Shown here: positions 1 to 10,682 of the stretch, piece after piece
How positions within the stretch are numbered: position 1 is the stretch's first letter
Layout of the letters: each line of letters starts with the position of its first letter
Source: Isoetes taiwanensis
Taxonomy: Eukaryota; Streptophyta; Lycopodiopsida; Isoetales; Isoetaceae
DNA length: 64,000 nt
Direction: 5' to 3'
Assembly: GCA_021234155.1 (NCBI GenBank)
Contig: JAJEKV010000006.1
Location: 9,579,003-9,643,002, forward strand
Notes under the pieces: generated by a model
Told to the model about the DNA's origin: nothing
Database searches by the model: none
Seen by the model: the letters and a program-made list of their open reading frames with translations, nothing else
Made by a program: the position numbers and the translations under genes

Positions 1-363
1 TGGCGGCTTACTCAACCAATCTATTTTTATGGATGTTCTTGCAAATGTACATCGTAATGTATGCACCGGTGCTAAAATCTACGAGACTAGTGTAAACTGC
101 ATCATTCTGTGACTGTTGAAGTGGCATTCGAATGTATATCTTGTGATCCGCCATGCCCAAGACATCCTAGACAGATCGTCGCTGTCTAAGTGTCACTGGG
201 AGTCACAAAAACCCTAAAAAAAGCCCAAGAGATTGCAACCGCTATACATGATATTCTATGGCATATAAATCGAGGCCTTCAAAACGTCACTCCAGCCTGG
301 GTTGGGGCAACCCAAAAAAACATCTTGACTGGATTCTAGAATTAGGGTTTAGTTTTCAAGGAG

Positions 364-702
364 ATGGGTCTGCGAAATTTTTTTCGGCGCCCTGGCGTCC
401 TAGCACTCACCGAGAAGATCTCCGAAACCAGGTCCGCTAAAAAGAAAACACGCAGTTTTGTTCCGTTCAATGGCCGCCCGGATCCGTTGCCTCATCCAAA
501 GGACCTTCGCATAAGACGGAAATCGCAAGCTCAGCCTGGCAAACATGGGTATTTCTTTTCTTATATTCTTGCAAGTGAAGGAATGAAGGTTGGGGACAAA
601 GTCTATAATTTTTCATCTGAAGAAGATGTTTTGGATGCCACTAGTAATTCTACTAGCAGCCTCACTGAGATGAACTCCTGTGTTATTGATGAGTTGTCAT
701 AG
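364..702 (+). CDS. Possible mitochondrial ribosomal protein L2-like exon
   Basis: This is an open frame of 112 codons starting at an ATG just after a purine-rich stretch. The first 20 residues are basic and aromatic (MGLRNFFRRPG), compatible with an organelle-targeting sequence. Around residues 66-81 the text ILASEGMKVGDKVYN resembles the conserved stretch of ribosomal protein L2 that reads roughly YILAxxxLKxGDxV in bacteria and plant mitochondria. After that the similarity fades into a Ser/Thr-rich tail and a stop, so the L2 RNA-binding core is missing. It could be the first exon of a nuclear gene for mitochondrial L2, a truncated copy, or chance. Only the short motif and the N-terminal composition were seen; the family call is inference. 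Confidence 0.35.
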   Translation: MGLRNFFRRPGVLALTEKISETRSAKKKTRSFVPFNGRPDPLPHPKDLRIRRKSQAQPGKHGYFFSYILASEGMKVGDKVYNFSSEEDVLDATSNSTSSLTEMNSCVIDELS

Positions 703-790
703 CTGGGGTATTTCGTTTTCTGTAAAAGTTTTGCCCCTCAGTTTATTGGAGATGATGTCTCTGTTTTGTATCAAGTTGGCTATGAACATC

Positions 791-952
791 TGAGCCAGGA
801 AGTAAGTAAGCCTATCAACTTGTGGGTTTCAGTAAGTTAGTACTATTTTGTAGGATCTATAGAATGGTTTCTGAGCCAGGAAGTAAGTAAGCCTATCAAC
901 TTGTGGGTTTCAGTAAGTTAGTACTATTTTGTAGGATCTATAGAATGGTTTC
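791..952. repeat. 81-bp tandem duplication
   Basis: Two consecutive 81-bp units (791-871 and 872-952) appear identical. Each carries GTAAGTAAG, which looks like a splice donor, so the duplication may have copied an exon-intron edge. It lies between the L2-like frame and the LTR element. Confidence 0.95.
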
Positions 953-1167
953 TGGTTCGAGCATCTCTAGTTCTTAAGCATCTCTTATTTTTTTTATCCC
1001 TGATTGTAGTTGTTCATCAGTTTTTGCATCCCCCAAACAGGCACACTATATTCCTTAGAATTTCAGCAAGTGAGAAATGGCAATGAAGCATTTTGATTGC
1101 ATGATAGATCTACTGGCATGGAAGGAAGAATTGGATGGGAAGACAGGAAGAACTCCCTTCAAGAACG

Positions 1168-1288
1168 CTGTTGCTGACATGGCATTCTTCATATAAACCA
1201 TAGCCACGCCTATCTGGGGTTAGTCTGTTTTCCTAGAGCTAGGCACTCGTACTTTGTAGCTTTCTTCCACCATGATACAATGTCTACA
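1168..1288 (+). repeat. 5' LTR remnant
   Basis: It matches the last ~121 bp of the 3' LTR at 5580-5773 almost base for base and ends in TGTCTACA. The 5' part, including the TG start, is missing. The sequence to its left does not match the full LTR. Confidence 0.85.
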
Positions 1289-1302
1289 TGGTATCAGAGC
1301 TC
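1289..1302 (+). promoter_or_regulatory. Primer-binding site (tRNA-iMet)
   Basis: TGGTATCAGAGCTC abuts the LTR end. TGGTATCAGAGC is the usual plant LTR-retrotransposon site, complementary to the 3' end of initiator methionine tRNA. Confidence 0.9.
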
Positions 1303-2129
1303 AGGCACGGTTGGGAGTTAGCATTAACAAAAATTTGTGAGGACTGAGTGCTTCTTGCTGAAAGTTTACAAGCTAAAACGGATTCAAGTTGGCTTTCCAA
1401 CAAGCCAAGATTCATTGGAATCACACATTGTTGGGAGATCTTGTAATTTGGTTGCAAGAATTGGTCTAGAACGGGTCTAGAATGTGGTAGCTTGAAAAAT
1501 CTATGCAGAGAGAGATTCGTTCAATCTTGCAAGTTTTTTAGCAGTCTATTATTCGATCTGGTGTTTGCGGCAAAGATTTTGCCGGATTTCAAGTTTGGCA
1601 ACGATTTGGTACGTTTTTGGTATGCTTTTGTTGAAACGTTTTTAGTTCCATTGAAGAATTTGAAGATTAATGGTTCGGATCTGGAGTCGTGGAAGCTTTG
1701 GTGTCGTGGTCAAGATTTCATAAATTGAATTGGATTTGATCTGAAGATCTGGGAGCCCATCTGAACTGGAGTTGTGTGTCGGAATGGTTTTTGGCATGCG
1801 GGGTGCAACAAATCTTGACAATTGGCAGAACTATTTTAAGGGAAAATGTGCGTTGTAAATTTTTTACCGGATTCTTGTTGGAGAAGCTGCGATTTCTAAG
1901 CACCCCGGCAATTTCTTGCTAAGGTTTGGATTAAGGGGCCTGCAACGGGTTTCAACGGGTTTCCAGCACAAGCTGGGTACGACTTTGGGTCTGATCTTTC
2001 TGGAGGGGCTTGCAGCACTGCAACCTGGGTACCGATTTGTGTCTATCTTTCAGGAGGGGTTTGCAGCAAAGCAAGGTGGGCACAGCTAACTGGAATTTAG
2101 AACTGGAATTCATTCTATCTTAGAATATT

Positions 2130-2405
2130 GTGAGGACTTGTTACTTGAGGATGCCTATATTTTGTTTCACAAGGTTTATGGATGTAGTTCAAGGGACGCC
2201 GAAACTGTATAATAACCACGTGTTAGCCCAAGATCATCAAGCTTACAAATATATCATGCTCACAATTGATGAGATGTTCTGTCCCAAAATTTTGCAGAGA
2301 TCATTTCTTACTGCCAATCAGCTGTGGAATCATTTGAGATCCCAACTTGGACAATCATTTGAGATCCCAACTTGGACAGCATCCTCACCTAGTGTTAGCC
2401 CATGA
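2130..2405 (+). pseudogene. Copia-type gag remnant
   Basis: The frame contains YIMLTIDEMFCPKIL followed by TANQLWNHLRSQLGQ. This resembles the Copia gag (UBN2-type) pattern in which a short hydrophobic helix is followed by TAxExWxxL. No zinc knuckle follows. The frame ends soon after a 25-bp tandem duplication (2328-2352 and 2353-2377). Because 25 is not a multiple of three, the duplication throws gag out of frame with the methyltransferase-derived ORF that continues downstream. With one unit removed the two frames would be continuous, so the ancestral element probably encoded a gag-methyltransferase fusion. The gag call rests on a short motif. Confidence 0.5.
2328..2377. repeat. 25-bp tandem duplication (frameshifting)
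   Basis: AATCATTTGAGATCCCAACT plus five more bases is repeated exactly twice. It separates the gag frame from the methyltransferase frame by one base. Confidence 0.95.
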
Positions 2406-3135
2406 GCAGCAGGGTTTTGCAAAGAATATCAAGGCTAAGAAGAAGTCTGAGGACAAATGTGAAGTGTCACCTCCTATTTTGCAATCTCTCACATTAGATG
2501 TTCATGAGAATCTTCATTTGCTGCATGGCATGGCAGATTCAGACAGAGCAGATTATTTGGAATTACAGATCTTAAATCTGCTGCATGACGATCAGTTTCG
2601 TGGAGAAGACCAATCTGCAGAAGACTCACAAGGCGTCATTGAAGCAAAAGAGGAGCTTGCTCTTGAGTTTCCTTGGGTGGAAATCGATGTACAGGCACAT
2701 GAATTTTCTTCAAATTTTTTCCAGGTTAGCCACCATCTTTTGGGGCTGCCAGTTTATATAAATTTGAATATACCCTTTGGCAGCACACATGATGGAAGCA
2801 TGGATTTCCTGTTTCCAGATCCTCATTTCAAGGAAAGGAATCATAGACGAAGAATAATCAGCCAAACTCTCCTTGATGAGTATGCATATGTGATGGCTGT
2901 GGGAGGTACACTTTACACTGTTACTGATGTTGAGGAGCTTGGTGATTGGATGAGATCCTGCTTGGAAGCCCACCCATTGTTTGAAAAGATCACTGAGAAA
3001 GAGCTTTTAGAAGATCCAGTTGTAGGGTTGCTGACAACAACGTCAGAAGGGCAAAAGGTTGCCAGAAATCATGGACAGACATACCAAGCTATATTTAGGC
3101 GAGTAGCTGGCCAAGATTCTAATGTTGCGGGTTGA
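2347..3135 (+). pseudogene. Captured tRNA (guanine-N7-)-methyltransferase fragment (TrmB/METTL1 family)
   Basis: From 2806 on, the frame reads [19 protein letters not shown], then [63 protein letters not shown]. This is the C-terminal half of the eukaryotic enzyme that makes m7G46 in tRNA, including the PDPHFK and YTxTD motifs. The N-terminal S-adenosylmethionine site (GxGxGG) is absent. The preceding ~150 residues do not match the family and may be captured intron, other host sequence, or gag. The piece sits between two LTRs, downstream of a gag remnant, so it is a transduplicated host gene and not a working methyltransferase. The methyltransferase call is firm from the motifs; its expression is unknown. 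Confidence 0.85.
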
Positions 3136-4300
3136 TGACACAAACTTTTTGTTCTGAAGCCATTGGATCCACTACATGGTTGCTTGTTGTTTATAACACA
3201 ACAGCAATGTTTGACGATGCAGCAAAAAAAATCACTGGACGGGCAAAAGGTTGCCAGAAATCATGGGCAGACATATCGAGCAGTATTCATGCGATTAGCT
3301 GGCCCAGCTTCTAATGTTGCTGGTGGATAATACGAGCTTTGGTATTCTGAATCTGATACATGGTTTTCTTATTTATGGCAGCAATGTTTGATGATACAAT
3401 TAGAAAAATTTATTGGCCGACCAATTCCTTCTTTACTTTGGACATTGGAGGGTAGTACAGATTTATGTGAGAACACTGCAGTTTTTGCATTTTATACTGA
3501 CCTTGCTTCTTCATGTTTGCTAAAGTATGCTCCCATGATGCTGGAATGTGTTTGAGTTATTAAAATAAGTACCAATTGGGGTGATAACTTCTGTAGTTAT
3601 TTTCTTATATCCTTTCCCCGTATCCATTCCATTCAAGCTGATAAATATGCGCAGAGGCCCCATTTTAAGGAAATGAACCATAGGCGAAGAATAATCAGCG
3701 AAACTCTCCTTGATGAGCATGCATATGTGATGGCTGTGGGAGGTACTCTTTACACTGTTACTGATGTTGAGGAGCTTGGTGATTGGATGAGAATCCTGCT
3801 TGGAAGGCCACCCGTTGTTTGACAAGATTACTGAGGAGGACCTTTTAGAAGATCCAGCTAGCTGACAACAACATCAGAAGAAGGGCAAAAGGTTGTCAGA
3901 AATCATGGACATTTTGAGCAATATTCATACGAAGAGCTGACCAAGCTTCTAATGTTGCTGGTGGATGATATGATTTTTCGTGAAGCCATTTCGTCTGATA
4001 CATGGATTTCTGATTTACAACAGCAATGTTTGATGATACCATCAAAAAAAATTATCGGACAAGCAATTCCTTCTTTATTTTGGACATTGGAGCGTAACGT
4101 GAGAACACTGCAGTGTTACGCATTTTCTATGTTTGATCATGCTGCTTCATGTTTGCTAAACGTATGCCCCCATGATGCTGGAATGTGTTTCAGAGTTATT
4201 AATATAAGTACCAATTGGGATGATAAATTCTGTTTTCCTTATATCCTTTCCCCATATCCATTCAATTTCAAGCTGATAAGTATGCACGGGGCCATTAAAT
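2806..4300 (+). repeat. Nested tandem copies of the methyltransferase 3' end
   Basis: A second copy of the PDPHFK-to-stop region with its 3' flank starts near 3656 and runs to about 4300. Shared markers, such as the segments at 3378-3448 and 4018-4090, give an offset of about 640 bp. A shorter repeat of the last ~110 bp (AAAGGTTGCCAGAAATCATG at about 3054, with a near copy at about 3246) is nested in the first unit. The second copy is frameshifted after GDWMR and has further stops. Confidence 0.85.
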
Positions 4301-4843
4301 CAGCTAAAGTGCATTCTCTGACGAGCAGGCCTAATAAAAGTGACCATCGTTGGTGTTGATCAAGACCCGTGTGGTTTATTCTGGCCTCGGAATTATTTGT
4401 TGATCCTGCAACTTGTTAGGATCACTGTTATATTGTCTCGACTATGCTCTAATTATAAATGCAATAATCTCTCAAACTAGAACTGTCTTTTGATCCTTGG
4501 TGGATTAGAGACTTTTGTTAACAAAAAATAAGAGTAACGTGTATAGTAATAAAAAGTAGGTGTAATCATTTACAAGCTTTCTCCTCGTTACAGCCACAAT
4601 CTGCTCAGTTTTCTGGCAATGAATAGATGGGTTCTCATATACTCAAGAAATATATGGACAAAGAATGATACAGGATGAACATATCATGTTAAAAAACCGG
4701 AAGCTGGCATTTGGCTTGAGCACCATCTGTTTTAGGAACTGTCTTGACTTGCAGCAAGATGATACTGTATGCACTCTACCTGCCAATACCCTTTCTTCCT
4801 TTTCCAAGATGAAATAAATGTTCAGCTTCTATATATTTTATGA

Positions 4844-5110
4844 TTAAGATTCTGGATCAAAATCTGATATTCTGGATTTGCCAAAAGTTGGTGTACCTTC
4901 ATCGCTTGCAACAGACTCAGAATAATTCATCTCGTACTCACCATTTGTTTCATTGTCGCTCCAGTTACTAGGAAACCGATGTTCCAAAAAGTGTTCAATT
5001 GTTCTCATGGAATCTTGTATGCTGCCAGGTGGGATGTTCCATGCACCATAACCTTTTGAGGATTTTGGAACAATAAGAAAATCCCAAACAATCGTGCATA
5101 GCACTTGCAT
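4844..5110 (-). CDS. Unidentified minus-strand ORF inside the LTR element
   Basis: This 88-codon frame reads CTIVWDFLIVPKSSKGYGAW, then IPPGSIQDSMRTIEHFLEHRF, then an acidic Ser-rich tail. The composition is protein-like, not low-complexity. I do not recognise the family. It may be a second captured host fragment in opposite orientation, or chance. Confidence 0.25.
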   Translation of the reverse strand: MQVLCTIVWDFLIVPKSSKGYGAWNIPPGSIQDSMRTIEHFLEHRFPSNWSDNETNGEYEMNYSESVASDEGTPTFGKSRISDFDPES

Positions 5111-5199
5111 GTGCCCCTCCTGTTCCCTTGCTCACCTCAGATATTAAAGACTGCTCAGGCGTTTGAAACTGCCCTTGGAATAAATGAGGACTCTTTGCA

Positions 5200-5297
5200 G
5201 CTAAATCATGACTAGAATCAAATTTGAAGATTCAAATAACTCAAGAGAGCTAAATCATGACTAGGAATCAAATTTGAAGTTTCAAATAACTAAGAGC
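5200..5297. repeat. 49-bp tandem duplication
   Basis: CTAAATCATGACTAG starts two consecutive ~49-bp units (from 5201 and 5250) that differ at a few positions. Confidence 0.9.
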
Positions 5298-5571
5298 AAC
5301 GAGAACTTGATTTCTTAAATGCACACAATGGTAAGTAACTGTCAATAACCTTGTCAATAACCTACACGTTCCTTTAATATTCCTATAGGACATCCATCCA
5401 AGGAAATCATTCAGTAGCGTCAAAGGACAAGTGTAGAGAATGGTACAGGGGCAGGAAAATTTGATTTAAGACCAACATTTCACGGCAGCCATGGCTACTT
5501 TTGTGGCTAAATCTACTCCATATGCTGAACTCTTCTACAGGTGTTTTGAGTTTGCAGCAGTGTTCGTCATC

Positions 5572-5579
5572 AGGAGGGG
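5572..5579 (+). promoter_or_regulatory. Polypurine tract
   Basis: AGGAGGGG lies immediately before the TG of the 3' LTR, the expected place for the plus-strand primer. Confidence 0.75.
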
Positions 5580-5773
5580 TGTTAGATCTATATATACGCT
5601 GACGTGTATGATGACGTCACACTGCTGACCTGGCACACTGCACACCTGCACACTGTTGCTGACATGGCATTCTTCATATAAACCATAGTCACGCCTATCT
5701 GGGGTTAGTCTGTTTTCCTAGAGCTAGGCACTCGTACTTTGTAGCTTTCTTCCACCATGATACAATGTCTACA
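5580..5773 (+). repeat. 3' LTR (194 bp)
   Basis: It begins TGTTAGATC and ends TGTCTACA. A TATATATA box lies near its start and a TGACGTCA palindrome (CRE/as-1-like core) at 5612-5619. The last ~121 bp match 1168-1288 with very few differences. Confidence 0.85.
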
Positions 5774-7300
5774 CTATGTATAAATGGCATGAGGGGAAAT
5801 TTTCATATGGGAGTAAACCACCCTTTACACCTCTTGCGCCATCCAATTCTTGCCATGTTGAAAAAATAACATGCAATTAAACTTTTTATAATTTGTTTCG
5901 TATTGTGGGAGGATATTCTTGGAGTGGTTGAGACTATAATTTTTGTATCGTACTGCATGAAAGCCGTATAATTCAAGGAGTTTAAGCAAATTATTTGGTT
6001 TGTTGGTCTTGTTTCTATTTTCGAGTGTTTTGGATGCGCAATGGTCTAAAAATAAAAAGAGGTGGAGCGAATTTTGGAAAGTGTTGGAATGTAGACACGA
6101 TTCATATCCTATCTTCATGCCGATAGAAGCGGAGTATAGCAAATTCATGCCGATAGAAGCGGAGTATAGCAAATTAAGTTAGTCTTGTGCTACCGGACCT
6201 TGGATAAATTGGCTTCTTGAACTGGTCTCTATAGCTAGCTTTCTTTATGTTCTAGAAGATATTGCAGGGCAGTTCCACAGCAGAGCAGAGGCTTTCCGGT
6301 TTTGTGCGGCTATAGGCTACAGATAATTCATGGGAGCTGGTTCCTCTGTGCTTAGTCCCTCGGTGGAGCCTATGGTTTTAGGCCTCTCTGGTTTTTTGTT
6401 AGATGGTAGGTTCTTGGGGTTCAGGCAAAGCAGATCGTTGGTTTTTGTCAGGCAGAGTAAATCATACGTCAAGGCTGTGTTTTTTTTTTTGTTAGGTTGT
6501 AGCTTTTGGGGGGTTTTTGTGGTTGGGCGCTGCAGATCTTTGAGGCTCTGGTGGGGCCATTGCGGCTTGGAGGTTCGAATCGTCCAGCCTCGGTTTCTGG
6601 CGACCAGATATCCTAGTTGCTTGGTGACACTGTTTTTTCTGAGCTATGGTTTTTTGAGTTGCTTCTACAATGGTTGTGAAGCCAAAGATTGGTGAAGTGG
6701 AATCATTGATTTGCACCATTGTAACTCGCACATTAATTTTGAATGAAAAATTCCCCAACCTTTGACCTAGCATAAATCTAGCATAAATCAAGGAATACCC
6801 ACCGAAACAATGGTCAGAAATACAACTAATTTTTAGATAATGATGGATGAGAGACTAGATGGAAAGAAGAGCCTCGTGACATAAAAATATGGCCCTTAAT
6901 CTTGCTAGGCTTTCTATCAGACTCTTTAAGTGTTTCTAACTAGGAACAGAAAGATACAAGATCAGCATCTCGCTGTCTACATAAATCATAACATATGGTA
7001 TAAGTCAAGGGTTACTTGAAAAAAACATTCACAGACTTTTTGAAAGCCCCAAGGTCTTATCAAGGGCAGCAAGAGCTGCTGGTTCAATTCTATCTGTCGC
7101 CTTTAGCCTGTATTGTTAATACTTGGGTAAGCAGCAGGTAGGCAACATAATAGAGTTACGCCTGTGTGCATCTTTTTTTTAGCCCATTTATATTCAGCAG
7201 ACATAATGGACATGTTGAAATGGACTGGGTAGATAATAGTTGAAGAAAGATAATAGTTTAATGCAACAATAATATCAGGCTTCCCCCCTAAATGGCAAAT
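5774..7300. other. Intergenic, no gene recognised
   Basis: The stretch holds a perfect 30-bp tandem duplication (6114-6143, 6144-6173). A Gly/Phe-rich open frame at 6330-6695 is not convincing as a gene. The rest is AT-rich unique-looking sequence. Confidence 0.6.
6114..6173. repeat. 30-bp tandem duplication
   Basis: TTCATGCCGATAGAAGCGGA plus ten more bases is repeated exactly, head to tail. Confidence 0.95.
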
Positions 7301-7304
7301 TCTC

Positions 7305-8311
7305 CTAGACCGGAAGGTCTCCTGTTTCTTGGTCCCTTAGCTTCCATTTACCAGAAAATATTTTTTCTAGGCTGGAGATTGGAACATCACAGACTGTATA
7401 CGTTTGTGGAGCAACTTTAATTGATTTTTCAAACTGAAACAAACATGAAAAGATATTGATTGGCAAAAACAACTTAAATGCACATCTAACTCCACGTTCC
7501 CTGAGATTTCTATAAACTTCCCTTCCTAACTGCTCTTGATAGGCAGTGAGCAATTTTTGATCAGAGAATTCAGCTGCCATTGTTGTCAAAATTGGTAAAT
7601 CAATTTCTGATAGCTTCCCTACACCCTTTGAAGATAAACTATAATGATATGTATGAAAACAGATTGCCCTATATCTTAAGCTCCTCTTGGAAGAGTCTCC
7701 AAATAACAAGTCACCTACTTTGAAATGGTAGATTTCAAGCACACCTGTTATACTCTTGGCTGAAATAACATCTGTAAAATCTGAGGAATAAAGGCAATTA
7801 CATGAGAGTGAAGGAAAAGAACTGTATGCATGCTCCACAAGAATTTCCACTACCCTCTTACAACTAGGACCAAACATGAATTCTTTCAACGTCCTTTCCA
7901 ATGATTTGAACAATCATTTAATTTATGCTTTGGCACCTCATAATAACCGGAAGTTTTAGGCATCATAGTTGCCCAAGATCCAATTGAGACATCAAGCTCT
8001 TCCCATTCATCTTCATCATTCTTCTTATTGCGTAAAAATACTGTCTTTGCTCCAGATCTTGGCATCTGCAACACAAAATCAAATCCATTCAAGATTAAAT
8101 AAGAGCCAAACAACATGGTTCAATAAGAATCTGGGAATACAATGTATTCTAGGAAATCTATTTGATTAAGCTCAAGCTCACCTTTGTTGCAAAGCACCCT
8201 AACCAAGCCGATCTCTTCTGACCAATTTGGATGCCACACAAGACCAGGCCGATTGCTTCTGTGCCAACTACAGTAATCAGCATTTTCGAGAATGTGAAAA
8301 ACTAGGTTCAA
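7305..8311 (-). pseudogene. Spliced gene fragment of unknown family
   Basis: At least two minus-strand exons are visible. The upstream one encodes HRSNRPGLVWHPNWSEEIGL and ends at a donor (AAAG|GTGAGC, exon edge 8182). The next starts at 8065 after a pyrimidine tract and TTGCAG, and encodes MPRSGAKTVFLR, then EWEELDVSIGSW, then YYEVPKHKLN. There the frame breaks near 7915 and continues as LFKSLERTLKEFMFGPSCKR down to a stop at 7305. Codon-like composition across ~750 bp and clean splice edges say this was a real gene. The single frameshift near 7915 says the copy is probably broken. I do not recognise the protein. Confidence 0.55.
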
Positions 8312-8431
8312 TATCGTAGTGATTTGAGAATGGTATTTTCGAACAATGCATTAGGCTTTTGGTTTTCCCACAACTATAATAGATGAAAGAGGCTCGAAAA
8401 AGGTATTTCCAATGCGAAGTAAATGTAAAGT

Positions 8432-8472
8432 ATTCTAGGGAAAGATCCTTATGCACAAATATCAACATCCGA
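8432..8472 (+). repeat. 41-bp dispersed repeat, copy 1
   Basis: ATTCTAGGGAAAG...ATCAACATCCGA recurs at 15855-15895 with one mismatch, same orientation. Each copy stands at the left edge of a strand-asymmetric repeat block. Confidence 0.9.
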
Positions 8473-8479
8473 TATTAAC

Positions 8480-10470
8480 ATATGGGTTCTAGTTTCGTCC
8501 TTTTGCTTTGTAAGTTCTTGTTCATGACATTGTTTCATTAACCCATTGTCCCTATGGCATTTTTCCTTATACTTTCATAAGTTCTTTTGATCCTTTTGCA
8601 TGCGACATTTAGTCCTTTGCTTCAGATTAACTTTTGCTTCACATAGATATTGATCCCTTTGTACCATTTACTCGTGGTTGGTACCTCTAGCTCCTTTTAT
8701 GTCATTGTTTTAGTTGTTTCACTCGGGTCTTTTGCATAACTTTTCTATGCTTCTATCTGCGAGTTGTGCACCTTTGCCAAGTGCACTAAAATTTTTCTAT
8801 GCTTAGTCCGGTTTATCATGGTTGTCCTTTTTGCTCTAGGTTCTGTTTCTTTTCTTGATATCATCATTCCAGTTATTCTGTATTCCCTGGATATGTTTTG
8901 CTATTCTAATCCATCCAGTTGCCATTGCTTCATTATCTAAATGTGCTTTTTTCCCTCCTTTGCTCATCTTTTTTCCATATTTTCCCTTTTTCCAAGTACT
9001 TGGTGCCTTTATCTCCATTTGTTCCAGTGTATCAATCGATTTGTTTGTTTCTAGGTGTTTTATATTGGGTCACTTGGGTCACTTGGGTGTTTGTTTCTAT
9101 GTCTTTCGCATTGATCCTTTGTTGTCTCTGTTTGTGAATTCACTCCACTTGTTCCATGTGTCCCTTCAGCTTCGTTTGTGCATTCTATTTTGTTGCAGTG
9201 ATCTTTGTAGACTCGTTCCTCCCTTTCTTTACAATCGCTTTTATTAGATTCTACATGCTTCATTATGGGTTTGGTGCGCTCCGTTTGCTATACACTCCTC
9301 ATTATCTCGGTAGCTCCATTTGATATCATTTCTCTATTTGGTTGTGTTTGCATTGTTTCCTTAATTTATTTTCTTTAGCTTATTGTTCCGTTTAACTCTA
9401 GTGACATTATTACTATTAGTTGCATTGGTTCCTTCTTTGGTTTCTTTGTCTTCTCGCTCCTTTTATATTGCTAGTTAGGATAGTTTGCTTTTATAGTATC
9501 TTTGTTAGTGTAGTATTTATTGATACACTAGTCATTTGAGATCGTTGCTTTGATGATGTCATCATGTTCGTGGCTCTGTCTGTTGTTGTCCCATAAGTTC
9601 CTTCCCTCATCTCTTACTGCACTATTCCATTGTCTCCTTCATTCTTATGTTCCCTTTTCCATCTCTCATAGCATTCTTCCATCGTGTTCTCCTTCATTTT
9701 TATACATTCCATTGTTTGCATTCCGGCATTACTTGCTCTTTCTGCTTCTTCATTGTTCCGTTGTCTCTGTCTTCTCTTTATCCCCCTTTTCCTCCGTTTT
9801 TCTTAGTTTCCTCTTCCTTCGTTTTATTTTGATTGCCGTCAGTCTTATCTGTGCATTCTTTTCCAGTGACCCTTGTAGACTCGTTTCTCCCTTTCTTTAT
9901 ACTATATTTCTCTTTAGCTTCTCTTCTTTTCAGTCTCCATGCTGAGTAGTTTTTGAATTTGTTCCTCTTCTATCGGCCAGTATATGCCTATCATAGGACC
10001 CATCCTAGGAATGCCACGGTTCTATTGCGACAGCAATAGAACCGGCATTCCTTGGATGGGGACGTCCCCTTGTCAGTCCTATTTATTCAGCCTCTCTTCA
10101 TTATTCTATCATCGGCATTCTCTTGAGCTAGATTTCTCCTTCTTCTCTATCCTATCAGTTTCCCTCACCCTCCCATTTGATCGCGTTCGTTATTTCCTTT
10201 TCTTTTCTATGTCCTTTAAATTTGCATTCTTTATTTCCTCAGCGTGGCTTTGTAGCCTCTGAGGCATACTTATTAGTTGACTCTTTCTCGGCATGGCACT
10301 ATAGCTTCTGAGGCATAACTCTTTTTCATTTTCTCTCGGCGTGGCAACGTAGCCTCCGAGGCGGCACTAATCGGTTGTTTTTTCCCCAACTCGACCCCCA
10401 AACACGTAGAGACTGCTCGGGAATTGCCAAAAATAAGGATCGTCCAGTCACTGCACACAACCGACCTCAT
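8480..10470. other. Pyrimidine-rich repeat block, no gene
   Basis: The plus strand is conspicuously C+T-rich for about 2 kb. An internal repeat of ~70 bp (near 9174-9245 and 9842-9913, both containing TGTAGACTCGTT and CTCCCTTTCTTTA) suggests a degenerate unit of about 670 bp. Near 10242-10370 a ~50-bp motif built on GTAGCCTCTGAGGC occurs three times. The long Phe/Leu/Ser-rich open frames here follow from base composition. Confidence 0.7.
9996..10064. repeat. Short perfect-loop hairpin
   Basis: Two arms of about 30 bases (GGTTCTATTGC and its complement at the tip, 4-base loop GACA at 10029-10032) pair with only a few mismatches and a 2-base bulge. It lies inside the pyrimidine-rich block. Confidence 0.85.
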
Positions 10471-10600
10471 GGAAAGTCAAGGTAAGACAATGAGTTAAAT
10501 ACCTGGCAGGCCAAGCATCAACAAATGTTTTTTGTAAGAAAGAACAAAAAGATGAATGGAAATCGAGAGAAATTGGTTCACTCGGAAGCCCACAGCCTCT

Positions 10601-10602
<2 letters not shown>

Positions 10603-10679
<77 letters not shown>
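10603..10679. repeat. (GA)n microsatellite, ~38 units
   Basis: An uninterrupted GA run of about 77 bp. Ser-Leu and Glu-Arg repeat frames over it are artefacts. Confidence 0.98.

Positions 10680-10682
<3 letters not shown>

Larger units (their letters stand above)
1168..5773 (+). mobile_element. Degenerate non-autonomous LTR retrotransposon carrying a host gene piece
   Basis: A 121-bp LTR remnant (1168-1288) is followed directly by a primer-binding site for initiator-Met tRNA. The matching 3' LTR (5580-5773) is preceded by a purine tract. The 4.3-kb interior holds a gag-like remnant, then host-gene sequence from a tRNA methyltransferase in nested tandem copies, then a stretch with an unidentified minus-strand frame. 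No protease, integrase or reverse transcriptase was recognised, so it would depend on an autonomous relative. The gag remnant looks Copia-type. The 5' LTR lacks its first ~73 bp, so no target-site duplication can be read. Confidence 0.75.

Noticed and set aside
6330-6695. 121-codon plus-strand frame
   Set aside because: It is Gly/Phe/Leu-rich without motif, the opposite strand is also open, and there are no splice or promoter signals.
8855-9945. Long open frames rich in Phe, Leu, Ser and Cys on the plus strand
   Set aside because: They follow from the C+T-rich repeat block; there is no domain and several frames are open at once.
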